Positions 28,479-37,358 of a DNA stretch of 64,000 bases are shown here, piece after piece. The stretch is from Rossellomorea aquimaris (GTDB taxonomy: Bacteria > Bacillota > Bacilli > Bacillales > Bacillaceae_B). The DNA lies in the NCBI RefSeq assembly GCF_000935355.1, contig NZ_JXZC01000006.1:1-64000 (forward strand), written 5' to 3'. The position numbers were made by a program, and so were the translations under genes. Every line of letters begins with the position of its first letter. Position 1 is the first letter of the stretch. The notes below the pieces were generated by a model. It had not been told where the DNA came from. It was given only the letters and a program-made list of their open reading frames with translations, and made no database searches.

Positions 28479-29690
28479 ATGAGCAGATTCAGGTACGAAG
28501 GACGAGACAAAAAAGGGAAGAAAAAAGGCCACATCACGGCTCCCACAAAAAAAGAGGCCATGCTCAGGCTGAAGAATCAAGGCATCCGCATCATTTCAGT
28601 TGAGGAAATCCCGGAGACTCTACTGACGAAAGAGATTACTTTAGGGAACCCTGTCAAGCTTCAGCACATGGTGATTTTTCTCAGGCAATTCTCTACTCTA
28701 TTGAAAGCGGGGGTCACCGTGGTGGACGCGACCCGCATTCTCGGCAGTCAAACAGATAGTAAAGCTTTGACGAAAATTCTTACGGACGTAGAAATGGAAT
28801 TGAGGGAGGGACATCCCCTTTCCGAGGCATTCGGCAAGCATAAGAAAGTGTTTGAGCCCCTCTTCATCAATATGCTGAAAGCCGGGGAAGCAACGGGGAG
28901 TCTGGATGAAACCCTGGAAAGACTCGGAGATCACTATGAAAAGCAGCATGGTACCCGGCAAAAAGTGATTGCGGCCCTGTCCTATCCTGCAGTGGTCGGT
29001 GTCATCGCCATTGGGGTGGTCATCTTCTTACTGGCAGCTGTCGTGCCGACTTTCGTGGATATGTTTGACGATTTCGGGGGAGAATTACCGTTAATCACGA
29101 GATTCGTCCTAGGGGCAAGTGAAACCGTGCAGCGTTTTTGGTACCTTCTTTTATTCCTTGTTCTGCTCATGATCACAGGAATCGCAATGGTAAGACAGAG
29201 AAAAGAGTCAAAATACTATCTGGATTACTTTTTACTGCGCATCCCAATATTCGGCAAACTACTCCAAAAAGCGGTTTTAGCCCGCATGACAAGGACATTG
29301 AGTTCCCTATTCTCAAGCTCGGTTCCCATCCTTCAGTCCCTGGCCATCGTCGAACGGGTTGTGGAAAATGAAGTGATTGCGGCGGTTCTCAAAGAATCGA
29401 GAGAATCACTGGAAAAAGGCGGAACGTTAACGGAACCCATGAAAAAACACTGGGCCTTTCCCCCCATGGTCTCACAAATGATTTCCATCGGAGAAGCAAC
29501 GGGATCACTTGACAGCATGCTTTCCAAGGTGGCGGACTTCTACGAAAAAGAAGTGGAAAACTCCACAGATCAACTTAAAGCACTGATAGAGCCACTCATG
29601 ATCGTCCTATTGGCGGGACTTGTCGGCACGATCGTAACAGCCATCATGATCCCAATGTTTGAAATATTTAACAATGTACAAAAATTCTAG
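28479..29690 (+). CDS. pilC: PilC, inner-membrane platform protein
   Basis: Polytopic protein on which PilB and PilT act. Two T2SSF repeats are visible, each beginning with a cytoplasmic bundle: FLRQFSTLLKAGVTVVDA and MTRTLSSLFSSSVPILQS, with the signatures MLKAGEATGSLDETL and MISIGEATGSLDSML. Three transmembrane helices occur near residues 165-195, 215-240 and 370-395. 403 aa is the normal PilC length. The start lies 2 nt after the pilT stop, so translation is coupled. Confidence 0.94.
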   Translation: MSRFRYEGRDKKGKKKGHITAPTKKEAMLRLKNQGIRIISVEEIPETLLTKEITLGNPVKLQHMVIFLRQFSTLLKAGVTVVDATRILGSQTDSKALTKILTDVEMELREGHPLSEAFGKHKKVFEPLFINMLKAGEATGSLDETLERLGDHYEKQHGTRQKVIAALSYPAVVGVIAIGVVIFLLAAVVPTFVDMFDDFGGELPLITRFVLGASETVQRFWYLLLFLVLLMITGIAMVRQRKESKYYLDYFLLRIPIFGKLLQKAVLARMTRTLSSLFSSSVPILQSLAIVERVVENEVIAAVLKESRESLEKGGTLTEPMKKHWAFPPMVSQMISIGEATGSLDSMLSKVADFYEKEVENSTDQLKALIEPLMIVLLAGLVGTIVTAIMIPMFEIFNNVQKF

Positions 29691-29721
29691 AAAATATGAT
29701 AAATTTTTACACATTTAGACT

Positions 29722-29749
29722 TATATTTTATTTTCTGTGTTGTATAATA
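29722..29749 (+). promoter_or_regulatory. Candidate internal promoter of the pilin gene
   Basis: A perfect -10 TATAAT at 29744-29749 lies in a 116-bp AT-rich gap before the pilin start, with a poor -35 (TTATAT at 29722-29727). The gap is large compared with the rest of the cluster. A small hairpin AGTAC/GTACT follows in the 5' leader. High pilin output from a separate promoter would make sense. Confidence 0.5.
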
Positions 29750-29806
29750 TAGGTAGATTAAAAGAGTACTAAAGTACTACATAAGGTTATGGGAGGAAAT
29801 GAAAAC

Positions 29807-30253
29807 ATGTTGAAGAAAATGAAAAAGATGTTGAAGAATGAGAGAGGTTTGACCCTGGTCGAGCTTCTTGCTGTTATTGTGATTTTGGGGATTATTGCGG
29901 CGATTGCTGTGCCGAGTATTGGGAATATTATTGAGAAGTCACGTGCGGATGCAGTTAAAGCTGAAGGAATTCAAGTCTTAAATGCGGCAAAATTATATGT
30001 TTCTTCAGAAAGTATTCCAGAGGATAAAACATTAGAAGCTACTGATTTAGAAGACTATCTTGAAGAAAATGATGACATTATGGAGTCAGGATATTCGGTA
30101 ACTGTAAATGATGATAATACATTAACTTTAAATGGTACCGGTACTAAAGGGAGTGTAACTATAAAATTTGCAAATGCTTCTGTAAGGGATATTAATGATG
30201 CAAAGAGAGATGCAGAAACTATCCCAGCTCCTGCACCTAAAGAAGGAGAATAA
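29807..30253 (+). CDS. Type IV prepilin (major pilin)
   Basis: 148-aa precursor with a 14-residue basic leader ending in KNERG, cleaved before LTLVELLAV. Gly(-1) and Glu(+5) needed for processing and assembly are present, followed by a hydrophobic helix of about 25 residues. The mature protein is about 134 aa; its C-terminal half is acidic and lacks cysteines, so no disulfide-bounded D-region. The ATG at 29807 lies 10 nt after GGGAGG; an earlier in-frame ATG at 29789 would put the ribosome site within the gene. The conserved 5' third and the AT-rich variable remainder differ visibly in base use. It is the only pilin gene in the cluster. Confidence 0.92.
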   Translation: MLKKMKKMLKNERGLTLVELLAVIVILGIIAAIAVPSIGNIIEKSRADAVKAEGIQVLNAAKLYVSSESIPEDKTLEATDLEDYLEENDDIMESGYSVTVNDDNTLTLNGTGTKGSVTIKFANASVRDINDAKRDAETIPAPAPKEGE

Positions 30254-30262
30254 TTTTAAAGA

Positions 30263-31006
30263 GTGATAATCCTTATTATTTTCTACGCACTCCTCCTAGG
30301 CTCCTTCTACAACGTAGTCGGCCTACGGGTGCCGTTAAAGAAATCCATCGTAAAGCCAAGGTCAAGCTGTCCGTATTGCCGTCATCAACTGACTGCCATC
30401 GAGCTGCTCCCTGTCTTTTCTTATCTCATTCAAAAGGGGAAATGCCGCCGGTGTCAAGGGCGCATTTCTCCTTTATATCCGTTTATGGAAGCTTTGAATG
30501 CTAGTCTATTTGTCCTGGCGTATCTGGAGTTTGGATTCGTATGGGAGCTCCTTGTGGCATGGACGCTCATTTCATTGTTCATCATCATTACGGTTTCTGA
30601 TTTAACGTATATGGTCATCCCTGATAAAGTCCTTTTGTTTTTTGGGGGGATTTTTTTGCTGGAACGCCTGTTTATTCCCCTGACCCCGTGGTGGGATGGT
30701 CTGGTCGGTGCCGCTGTTGGCTTTGGGCTCCTTCTTCTTATCGCCATCGTCAGTAAAGGCGGGATGGGTGGAGGCGATATCAAGCTTTATGGAGTCATCG
30801 GTTTCGTTGTCGGATTGAAGGTCACGGTCCTGTCCTTTATGCTGGCAACCTTCTTTGGAGCGGTCTTTGGCTTGATTGCACTGGCATTCAAAGTGATCGA
30901 AAAAGGGAAGCCGATTCCGTTCGGGCCGTTCATCGCTTTAGGGACCATCCTTGCTTATCTGTATTACGATAGCATCCTATCCGCTTATCTATCTTTTTTC
31001 TATTAA
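30263..31006 (+). CDS. comC: Prepilin leader peptidase/N-methyltransferase (PilD, ComC)
   Basis: Polytopic aspartyl protease that cleaves and N-methylates type IV prepilins. The N-terminal methylase part has the two zinc cysteine pairs CPYC and CRRC; the peptidase aspartates are in SDLTYMVIPD and MGGGDIKLYG. About seven transmembrane segments, 247 aa. Starts at GTG 30263 with a weak ribosome site, only 9 nt after the pilin stop. It holds the position of comC in B. subtilis, between folC and spoIIB, so it may process both this pilin and any ComG pseudopilins encoded elsewhere. Confidence 0.93.
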   Translation: MIILIIFYALLLGSFYNVVGLRVPLKKSIVKPRSSCPYCRHQLTAIELLPVFSYLIQKGKCRRCQGRISPLYPFMEALNASLFVLAYLEFGFVWELLVAWTLISLFIIITVSDLTYMVIPDKVLLFFGGIFLLERLFIPLTPWWDGLVGAAVGFGLLLLIAIVSKGGMGGGDIKLYGVIGFVVGLKVTVLSFMLATFFGAVFGLIALAFKVIEKGKPIPFGPFIALGTILAYLYYDSILSAYLSFFY

Positions 31007-31027
31007 TGTAAAGAAAGGGTTCATTCT

Positions 31028-31999
31028 ATGGGTTTACTATCGTTTCTCTCTAGCAGCAAAAAAACATCCAATATCGTGTTTACAGACAATTCCATCCGCT
31101 TTCTAGAGGTGAAGCAGACTTCTCCACTACTGGTTCAGGCATTTGGGGAGCGCTCCCTTCCTGACGGAGTCATCAAAGGTGGGAGGATCATGGATGTACA
31201 GACTCTATCATTTATTTTGGAAGAATGTATAGAGGAGTGGGGAATTAAAGGAAAATCGATCCGATTTGTCGCACCCGATCCGTTTGTTGTGGTACGAAAA
31301 GTGACGATTCCCCTTGATCTTAAAGAGGATGAAATAGAGGGGTACTTGTTTTTGGAAATTGGTACAAGCATTCATTTACCTTTTGAGGATCCTGTTTTTG
31401 ATTTTGCTTTATTGGGTGAAGTGCAGGACGGCAGGGAGGTTCTTTTGATCGCATCTCATCAGGAAGTGGTGGATAGCTACAAAGACGTCCTGGAGGATGC
31501 GAAATTGAAGCCTGTTGTTGCAGATATTTCCCCCCTCGCTCTTTACAGATTATCAGTGGAGCAAGGGTCCGTTTCACCACATGAGCATACAATGTTCCTG
31601 CATTTTGATGAGAGATTATTAACCATCTCCATTTTCCGGGGACATAAACCGATCTTTACAAGACCGATTGTGTTGGAGCAGGAAAATAAGAATGTATTGA
31701 TGGAAGAGCATCTCTCTTGGAGAAATGTCGAAGATGCGTTCAGTGAAATAGAGAAAGTGATGAACTTTTATCAGTATTCACTCCATAAAGGGGAGTTCTC
31801 TGTTGAACGGGCTCTCATTAGTGGAGATCATCCGAATATAAATGAGATTGATAGATATATAAAGGAAAGACTCAGCATCCCCGTCGGCTTTCACCGTCTG
31901 GAAGGGATCAACACGGTGAATGACGGGAAGATACCCGGTAAGTTTGCCATAGCCCTGGGTCTCGCGCTAAAAGAGGTGCAATATGTTGAATCTCATTGA
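31028..31999 (+). CDS. pilM: PilM, actin-like cytoplasmic pilus assembly protein
   Basis: Cytoplasmic actin/FtsA-like protein of the pilus alignment complex that binds the N-terminal tail of PilN. The start region NIVFTDNSIRFLEVK resembles phosphate-loop 1 of PilM, and VRKVTIPLDLKEDEIEGYL matches the typical region after it. LISGDHPNINEID is the second nucleotide-site strand. 323 aa. The last 17 bases overlap pilN. Confidence 0.85.
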   Translation: MGLLSFLSSSKKTSNIVFTDNSIRFLEVKQTSPLLVQAFGERSLPDGVIKGGRIMDVQTLSFILEECIEEWGIKGKSIRFVAPDPFVVVRKVTIPLDLKEDEIEGYLFLEIGTSIHLPFEDPVFDFALLGEVQDGREVLLIASHQEVVDSYKDVLEDAKLKPVVADISPLALYRLSVEQGSVSPHEHTMFLHFDERLLTISIFRGHKPIFTRPIVLEQENKNVLMEEHLSWRNVEDAFSEIEKVMNFYQYSLHKGEFSVERALISGDHPNINEIDRYIKERLSIPVGFHRLEGINTVNDGKIPGKFAIALGLALKEVQYVESH

Positions 32000-32600
32000 T
32001 ATTAACCTATTGCCAGAAAAAGAAAAGAAGAATTCCGTGTTTGTTTATAGTATCGCTATCATTCTTTTCGTCTTTTTTATTTCATGTCTATTCTTCTTTT
32101 TTTCTCTTCGAAGTGTTCAAACGGAAACGGAAAGAACTCTTGAATCAATCTCTCAAACGAAAAAAATCATTGACGCACAGCAAACCAAACTGCTTGATTC
32201 CGAGTCTTCCCAAGGAGCGCGGCAGCTTGAGGAAACCATTGAATGGATGACAAATTATCCAATCGAGACAGTTCCTGTACTCAATGAGCTGATCTCGTTA
32301 CTTCCTCCCCGCGGTTTCATTCAGACCTTTGAATATAGTGGGAGACAATCGATTAATGCTTCTATACAATTTGATTCATCCCGGGAAGCAGCCTATTATT
32401 TGCATCATTTAAAGGAAGTAGAATGGATGAAAGAAGCGGAAATCCTGGAAATCACGACAAATAATATGACCTCTGAAGAAATGGGCTGGGGTGAAAGTGG
32501 AGTGGTCCCCAGGTATCTGGCTGATTTTTCACTTTCCCTTGATTTAATTAAACTTCAAGAGTTAGATGACACCTCCTTAGAAGAGGAGGTCGGGGAATGA
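31983..32600 (+). CDS. pilN: PilN, pilus alignment-complex membrane protein
   Basis: Bitopic protein whose N-terminus starts LIDINLLPEKEKK, matching the INLLP motif that PilN inserts into PilM. One transmembrane helix (about 20-42) is followed by a coiled-coil region and a small periplasm-side (here wall-side) domain. 205 aa. Overlaps pilM by 17 bases and pilO by 4. Confidence 0.86.
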   Translation: MLNLIDINLLPEKEKKNSVFVYSIAIILFVFFISCLFFFFSLRSVQTETERTLESISQTKKIIDAQQTKLLDSESSQGARQLEETIEWMTNYPIETVPVLNELISLLPPRGFIQTFEYSGRQSINASIQFDSSREAAYYLHHLKEVEWMKEAEILEITTNNMTSEEMGWGESGVVPRYLADFSLSLDLIKLQELDDTSLEEEVGE

Positions 32601-33355
32601 TATCAGCACTGAACAAAAAAGAAAGAATGCTTTTAATAGGAATGACGTCAGCGTGCCTCATTACCCTGTTTCTCTTTTATTTCTTCGTCTATTCTCCTCA
32701 AAAAGACAGGCTGAGGGTTACACATGAGGGACTGAAAACAGAACAAAAGATTTTAGCGGCAATCGAAAAAAAGACCTCTCAAATAGAAAATCATTCATAC
32801 AGGGATACTAAAAGTTTGCAAGGGCAGATCCCCGTCGATCCGCTGACGGAACAGCTCATCCTTCAGCTTGAAAAAGCGGAGGTGAGGTCACAAAGTACCA
32901 TTCAATCTATGAGCTTTTCGAAGGAAGACTTCCTGTTTTTCAGTGAAGAAAATGAAGATCCCGCCCCGGGAGATGGAGGAGAACCTCCAGTGGAGCAAGT
33001 GACGGACGGGGACACTTCTTCTGTAAAGAGATTACAGATTACCATGACAGTAGAATCGGAGAACTATTTTGCCATGGAGAAGTTCATTAGTGAATTAGAA
33101 AATCTTGAACGGATAGTAGAGATCAATCAACTTGTGTTTGAAGGAAAGGAAGAAATGAGCCCCGTACTGGATGGGGGGCAGCCTCAAGCTTTAAGCTATC
33201 AACTGGTGGCTTCTGCTTTTTACTTACCCGGACTTACGGATTTACAAGACAGTGTGCCTTCCATTGATAGTCCGTCTCCTTCGATGAAGAAGGATCCTTT
33301 TATTCAGTATACGGATCCATCCATGACAACGAATGACAGTGACAATGAAAACTAA
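32597..33355 (+). CDS. pilO: PilO-like pilus alignment-complex protein
   Basis: 252 aa with a short cytoplasmic tail (LNKKERMLL), one transmembrane helix (about 13-33), a coiled coil, and an outer domain likely of the ferredoxin-like PilO fold. The insert at about 115-145 is acidic and the C-terminus is Ser/Pro/Asp-rich. Identity comes mainly from position after pilM and pilN and from topology; sequence similarity is low, as usual for PilO. ATGA overlap with pilN. A terminator follows and ends the pilus operon. Confidence 0.75.
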   Translation: MISALNKKERMLLIGMTSACLITLFLFYFFVYSPQKDRLRVTHEGLKTEQKILAAIEKKTSQIENHSYRDTKSLQGQIPVDPLTEQLILQLEKAEVRSQSTIQSMSFSKEDFLFFSEENEDPAPGDGGEPPVEQVTDGDTSSVKRLQITMTVESENYFAMEKFISELENLERIVEINQLVFEGKEEMSPVLDGGQPQALSYQLVASAFYLPGLTDLQDSVPSIDSPSPSMKKDPFIQYTDPSMTTNDSDNEN

Positions 33356-33376
33356 AAAATTTGACGAAAACCTATT

Positions 33377-33411
33377 AGGACAAGACGACAAAAGTCTTGT
33401 TCTTTTTTTTA
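33377..33411 (+). terminator. Terminator of the pilus operon
   Basis: AGGACAAGAC pairs with GTCTTGTTCT (one G-U), and the stem runs into eight T. Confidence 0.9.
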
Positions 33412-33455
33412 TTGTTTGTGATAGCATGGAAAAAAATAGATGAAGGAGGGTGGCG

Positions 33456-34436
33456 ATGATGGATAAACGAAAAGGGAATGATAAAAAGATTTCTATTAAA
33501 ATTAATGGTGAAAAAACACATTTTGAGGAAGATCTTCTTGTTTATGATTGGAAGTTGGGAGAATCTGAAGCGGCTGCCGGTGAAGAAGCGGAAGACAATG
33601 GATTCGACTGGATCCTTCCGGACGATGAGGAAGCCCAGCCTCCAAAGGAATACAAAAAAATCAACTATGTGACAGGAAGCAAAAAGAAGCGGAAGTCTTT
33701 CAAAAATCCTTTTCAGGACTCTGTTAATCTTTTAATGTCGATCATTGGTGCGGTTGTGGTGGGGGCGGTGCTGGGATTCGGCACGCTTAAAGTCATTACG
33801 ACAACGGATGGTCCTTCCGTACCCGCGGCAACGCTGCAAGATAGTACAGCGGAAGGAAATACGGAAGGAAAGCAGGCTGTATCTGCTGTTGAATTACAGG
33901 ATTTCTCAACGTCGATTCTTCAAGGCGGTGTGTTTTCATCAGAGGAATCATTGAAGGCCATGAAGGACACCTTATCAGGGAAAGGCATTGCCAGTGCAAG
34001 CGTGGAAAAGGATGGACAATTCTTTCTCTTAGTGGGTGTGTCGGGAGATCTTGAGACAGCTAAAACACTGGGTGGAGAATTGAAAGGACAAGGGGTGGAC
34101 GTATATGCGAAAGACTTTGTCCTTGAAGCGAAGGGAATAAACGCTTCGGGTGAAGAGAAAACCTTTTTAGAAAAAGGGAATGCCCTGTACAACGCTATAG
34201 CAGAGGAGAGCAGCAAGGGAATGGCCGGCGGGTCCCCTGACGAAACTGCCATCCAAAGCATTCAATCGGGCGTAAAGGAATTGGAAGGGATCAAAGTAGG
34301 ACAGGAGTCCGTCGCTTCCATGAAAAAATCCCTGGTCAATGCAGGGAATCTTGCAGCAGCGATGAAGTCTCCGGCGGATGCACAAAAAGTCCAGGAAGAG
34401 CTATTGTCCTATCTTCAACTTTACAGCGGATTATAA
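33456..34436 (+). CDS. spoIIB: SpoIIB, sporulation septum protein
   Basis: Membrane protein that helps SpoIIDMP localise to the asymmetric septum during engulfment. Layout as in B. subtilis SpoIIB: a charged cytoplasmic region with SIKINGEK near the start, one transmembrane helix (about residues 90-115), and an outer SPOR-like repeat region (about 150-225). 326 aa against 332. The ATG at 33456 lies 6 nt after AAGGAGG; the next ATG, at 33459, is equally possible. Position before maf is conserved. Confidence 0.85.
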   Translation: MMDKRKGNDKKISIKINGEKTHFEEDLLVYDWKLGESEAAAGEEAEDNGFDWILPDDEEAQPPKEYKKINYVTGSKKKRKSFKNPFQDSVNLLMSIIGAVVVGAVLGFGTLKVITTTDGPSVPAATLQDSTAEGNTEGKQAVSAVELQDFSTSILQGGVFSSEESLKAMKDTLSGKGIASASVEKDGQFFLLVGVSGDLETAKTLGGELKGQGVDVYAKDFVLEAKGINASGEEKTFLEKGNALYNAIAEESSKGMAGGSPDETAIQSIQSGVKELEGIKVGQESVASMKKSLVNAGNLAAAMKSPADAQKVQEELLSYLQLYSGL

Positions 34437-34478
34437 TTTCGACTGAATTAGACTATTTTCTAGGAAATAATCCTTATT

Positions 34479-34548
34479 GAAAATAGGGCCTTTCTCTCAT
34501 TATGTCAGGTTTAATCCTGCTTGACATAAGAGTGGGGGCTCTATTTTC
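34479..34548 (+). promoter_or_regulatory. Long nested hairpin in the maf leader
   Basis: GAAAATAGGGCC at 34479 pairs with GGCTCTATTTTC ending at 34548. Inside, CTCT pairs with AGAG, TTATGTCA with TGACATAA, and AGG with CCT. The 70-nt structure has no independent T-run beyond the arm itself, so I describe it as structured RNA or a poor terminator after spoIIB rather than a standard terminator. Confidence 0.6.
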
Positions 34549-34623
34549 ACTTGTTTAGAGAGGAGGAATTTGGTAGTATATTCTTGTATCTCCCAATTTC
34601 TACTCTGAAAGGAATGGTATGGT

Positions 34624-35190
34624 GTGTCCAACCTCATACTCGCTTCACAATCTCCTCGTCGAAAAGAACTTCTTAAACAAATCCAACTCTCTTTTTCCGT
34701 CATAAGCTCTACTGTAGAGGAAACCTTCTCATCTGACTTATTGCCTCATGAAGTCGTCATGTACCTTGCACAGAAAAAAGCAAAAGAAATAGCGAATCAG
34801 TATCCCACTCATTATGTGATCGGGTCCGACACCGTCGTAACGAAGGATGGACAGATCCTTGGAAAACCGGAATCGATAGAAGAAGCGAAAGAAATGCTGA
34901 CGATGCTTTCAGGTTCTACCCATGCTGTCTACACAGGCGTTGCGATCCTGAATGGTGATGTGGAGAAACTTTTTTATGAAAAAACGGATGTTACGTTTTG
35001 GGAGTTGACCCCTAAAGAGATTGACGACTATATTGCATCGGAAGAGCCTTTTGATAAAGCTGGTTCATATGGGATTCAAGGGATCGGAGCGAAATTTGTC
35101 AAAGAAATAAAAGGCGATTATTTCTCCGTCGTTGGGTTACCCATCTCCCGGGTGAATCGTGTTTTACTTGAAATGGGCTATCTTCAATAG
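34624..35190 (+). CDS. maf: Maf, nucleotide pyrophosphatase
   Basis: Cytoplasmic house-cleaning pyrophosphatase of the Maf/YhdE family, acting on dTTP/UTP and modified nucleotides. The signature ILASQSPRRKELL lies near the N-terminus, GSDTVV supplies the catalytic Asp, and YGIQGIGAKFVKEIKGDY is near the end. 188 aa. GTG start with AAAGGA upstream. Next to radC as in B. subtilis. Confidence 0.94.
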   Translation: MSNLILASQSPRRKELLKQIQLSFSVISSTVEETFSSDLLPHEVVMYLAQKKAKEIANQYPTHYVIGSDTVVTKDGQILGKPESIEEAKEMLTMLSGSTHAVYTGVAILNGDVEKLFYEKTDVTFWELTPKEIDDYIASEEPFDKAGSYGIQGIGAKFVKEIKGDYFSVVGLPISRVNRVLLEMGYLQ

Positions 35191-35223
35191 AATGACTCCT
35201 TTACGTAAGAAAAGGAGGAACCA

Positions 35224-35934
35224 ATGGTAAAAACAAAACCCCACCAAGAAGAAAACAGGCTGATGATCCGGGATTTCCCTCAAGATGAAAGACCCCGGGA
35301 ACGATTGATTCATAGTGGAGCAGCCAGTTTATCCAACCAGGAGCTCCTGGCAATTCTACTCCGGACCGGAACAAAATCCGAGTCTGTTCTTCAACTTTCC
35401 AACCGGCTCCTCAATCATTTTGATGGATTGAATCTATTAAAGGATGCTTCCCTTGAAGAGATTACGAAAACGAGGGGAATCGGTCTTGCAAAGGCGGTTC
35501 AGATCATGGCCTCCGTCGAATTCGGCCGAAGAATCAGCAACTTGGCCTTTGATGACAGATACAGCATCCGTTCCCCCGAGGACGGAGCCAATTATGTCAT
35601 GAACGATATGAGATTCCTGGCACAGGAGCATTTTGTATGCTTATACCTCAACACAAAGAATCAAGTTCTCCACAAACAAACCATCTTTATCGGAAGTCTG
35701 AATGCCTCCATCGTACACCCCCGGGAGGTCTTCAAAGAAGCCTTTCGACGATCCGCCGCATCGATCATTTGTATCCATAACCATCCATCGGGAGATCCGA
35801 CTCCAAGCAGGGAAGATATCGAAGTGACAAAAAGATTAGTGGAATGCGGTCGAATCATTGGTATTGATATACTCGATCATCTTATAATAGGGGAGAAAAA
35901 GTTTATCAGTTTAAAGGAAAAAGGGTATTTATGA
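35224..35934 (+). CDS. radC: RadC, JAB/MPN domain protein
   Basis: Member of the RadC family, whose role in repair or recombination is not settled. N-terminal helix-hairpin-helix (ITKTRGIGLAKAVQ) and a C-terminal JAMM/MPN+ metal site HNHPSGDPTPSREDIEVT. 236 aa. ATG after AAAAGGAGGAACCA. Confidence 0.94.
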   Translation: MVKTKPHQEENRLMIRDFPQDERPRERLIHSGAASLSNQELLAILLRTGTKSESVLQLSNRLLNHFDGLNLLKDASLEEITKTRGIGLAKAVQIMASVEFGRRISNLAFDDRYSIRSPEDGANYVMNDMRFLAQEHFVCLYLNTKNQVLHKQTIFIGSLNASIVHPREVFKEAFRRSAASIICIHNHPSGDPTPSREDIEVTKRLVECGRIIGIDILDHLIIGEKKFISLKEKGYL

Positions 35935-36186
35935 CACTATGATTTTTTTCCTGGTTACGATATAATAAAGCTTATGATTTTTACAAACAATATGGTGATT
36001 CTATATAACGCAGTCTATGAAAAAGGGAGTCATTCTACAAAGGGATGAGTCTTTTCGTTATGCATGAACGTACAATTATTGTGACGAAAATTACGAGGAT
36101 AGAGAGTGATTGGACAACTCTCCTGTGAAAACACATATAAAACGTTAAAAACCAGCCAATTTGTATCAGAAAGGGAGATACCATTC

Positions 36187-37194
36187 ATGTTTGGAACGAA
36201 AGATTTAGGGATTGATTTAGGAACAGCTAACACATTGGTGTACGTGAAAGGCAAAGGGATTGTCGTTCGCGAACCTTCTGTAGTGGCACTTCAAACAGAT
36301 AATAAGCAAATTGTAGCAGTCGGGAATGATGCTAAAAACATGATCGGTAGAACACCGGGGAATGTAGTGGCACTTCGCCCAATGAAGGATGGGGTGATCG
36401 CTGACTACGAAACAACTGCCACGATGATGAAGTACTACATAAAACAAGCGACACGTAATAAAGGCGCATTTTCAAGAAAGCCTTACGTCATGGTTTGTGT
36501 ACCTTCAGGCATTACGGGCGTTGAAGAAAGAGCGGTTATCGATGCAACAAGACAGGCTGGCGCAAGGGATGCTTACACGATCGAAGAACCTTTTGCCGCT
36601 GCAATCGGAGCTAACCTGCCAGTTTGGGAACCGACAGGAAGTATGGTCGTAGATATTGGCGGAGGAACGACGGAAGTAGCGATCATCTCTTTAGGAGGGA
36701 TTGTGACAAGTCAGTCGATCCGTGTAGCAGGGGATGAAATGGATGATAGCATCATCAACTATATCCGCAAAACGTATAATCTCATGATTGGGGATCGTAC
36801 AGCGGAAAACATCAAGATGGAAGTCGGTTCTGCAGGGGACTCTGAAGGAATCGAAGCGATGGAAATCCGTGGGCGTGACCTTCTGACAGGCTTACCGAAA
36901 ACGATCGAAATAACGGCCGTTGAAATCGCATCTGCTCTTCGTGATACCGTTTATACGATTGTAGATGCGGTCAAGAGTACGTTAGAGAAGACACCACCAG
37001 AACTTGCGGCTGACATTATGGACAGGGGAATTGTGTTGACAGGGGGCGGAGCACTTCTTCGTAACCTTGATAAACTGATCAGTGATGAAACGAAAATGCC
37101 CGTCCTTATTGCAGAGGAGCCTCTGGATTGTGTGGCAATCGGTACAGGAAAAGCCCTTGACCACATTCACCTCTTTAAAAACCGGGGAAAATAA
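36187..37194 (+). CDS. mreB: MreB, actin-like rod-shape protein
   Basis: Forms membrane-bound filaments that guide the rod-complex wall synthases. The phosphate-1 motif is [11 protein letters not shown], phosphate-2 [12 protein letters not shown], and the adenosine motif [15 protein letters not shown]. 335 aa. The ATG at 36187 follows AGAAAGGGAGATACC; the ORF extends upstream to 36106 without a ribosome site. A TATAAT lies at 35961-35966 in the 250-bp gap after radC. First of mreBCD, but with a terminator before mreC. Confidence 0.97.
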   Translation: MFGTKDLGIDLGTANTLVYVKGKGIVVREPSVVALQTDNKQIVAVGNDAKNMIGRTPGNVVALRPMKDGVIADYETTATMMKYYIKQATRNKGAFSRKPYVMVCVPSGITGVEERAVIDATRQAGARDAYTIEEPFAAAIGANLPVWEPTGSMVVDIGGGTTEVAIISLGGIVTSQSIRVAGDEMDDSIINYIRKTYNLMIGDRTAENIKMEVGSAGDSEGIEAMEIRGRDLLTGLPKTIEITAVEIASALRDTVYTIVDAVKSTLEKTPPELAADIMDRGIVLTGGGALLRNLDKLISDETKMPVLIAEEPLDCVAIGTGKALDHIHLFKNRGK

Positions 37195-37209
37195 TAATAG
37201 ATAATGTAT

Positions 37210-37267
37210 GGGGGACGTCTCCTTAAGGTTATTGATCTAACCTTAAGGCCGGCCCCATCTTTTTTCG
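37210..37267 (+). terminator. Terminator between mreB and mreC
   Basis: CCTTAAGGTTA pairs perfectly with TAACCTTAAGG, with GGGG/CCCC outside, followed by ATCTTTTTT. It should reduce mreCD relative to mreB. Confidence 0.88.
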
Positions 37268-37293
37268 GAGAACCATGAATATTTTGACGAATG

Positions 37294-37320
37294 ATATCAA
37301 AAACAAGCGATTTTTGATAT
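37294..37320. repeat. Perfect inverted repeat before mreC
   Basis: ATATCAAAAA and TTTTTGATAT, 10 bp each, separated by 7 bases, lie between the mreB terminator and mreC. This could be a protein-binding site near the mreC promoter or a second small hairpin. Confidence 0.6.
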
Positions 37321-37358
37321 AGTAATTACTAGAATGAGAAAAGGTTGAGGTGTACATC

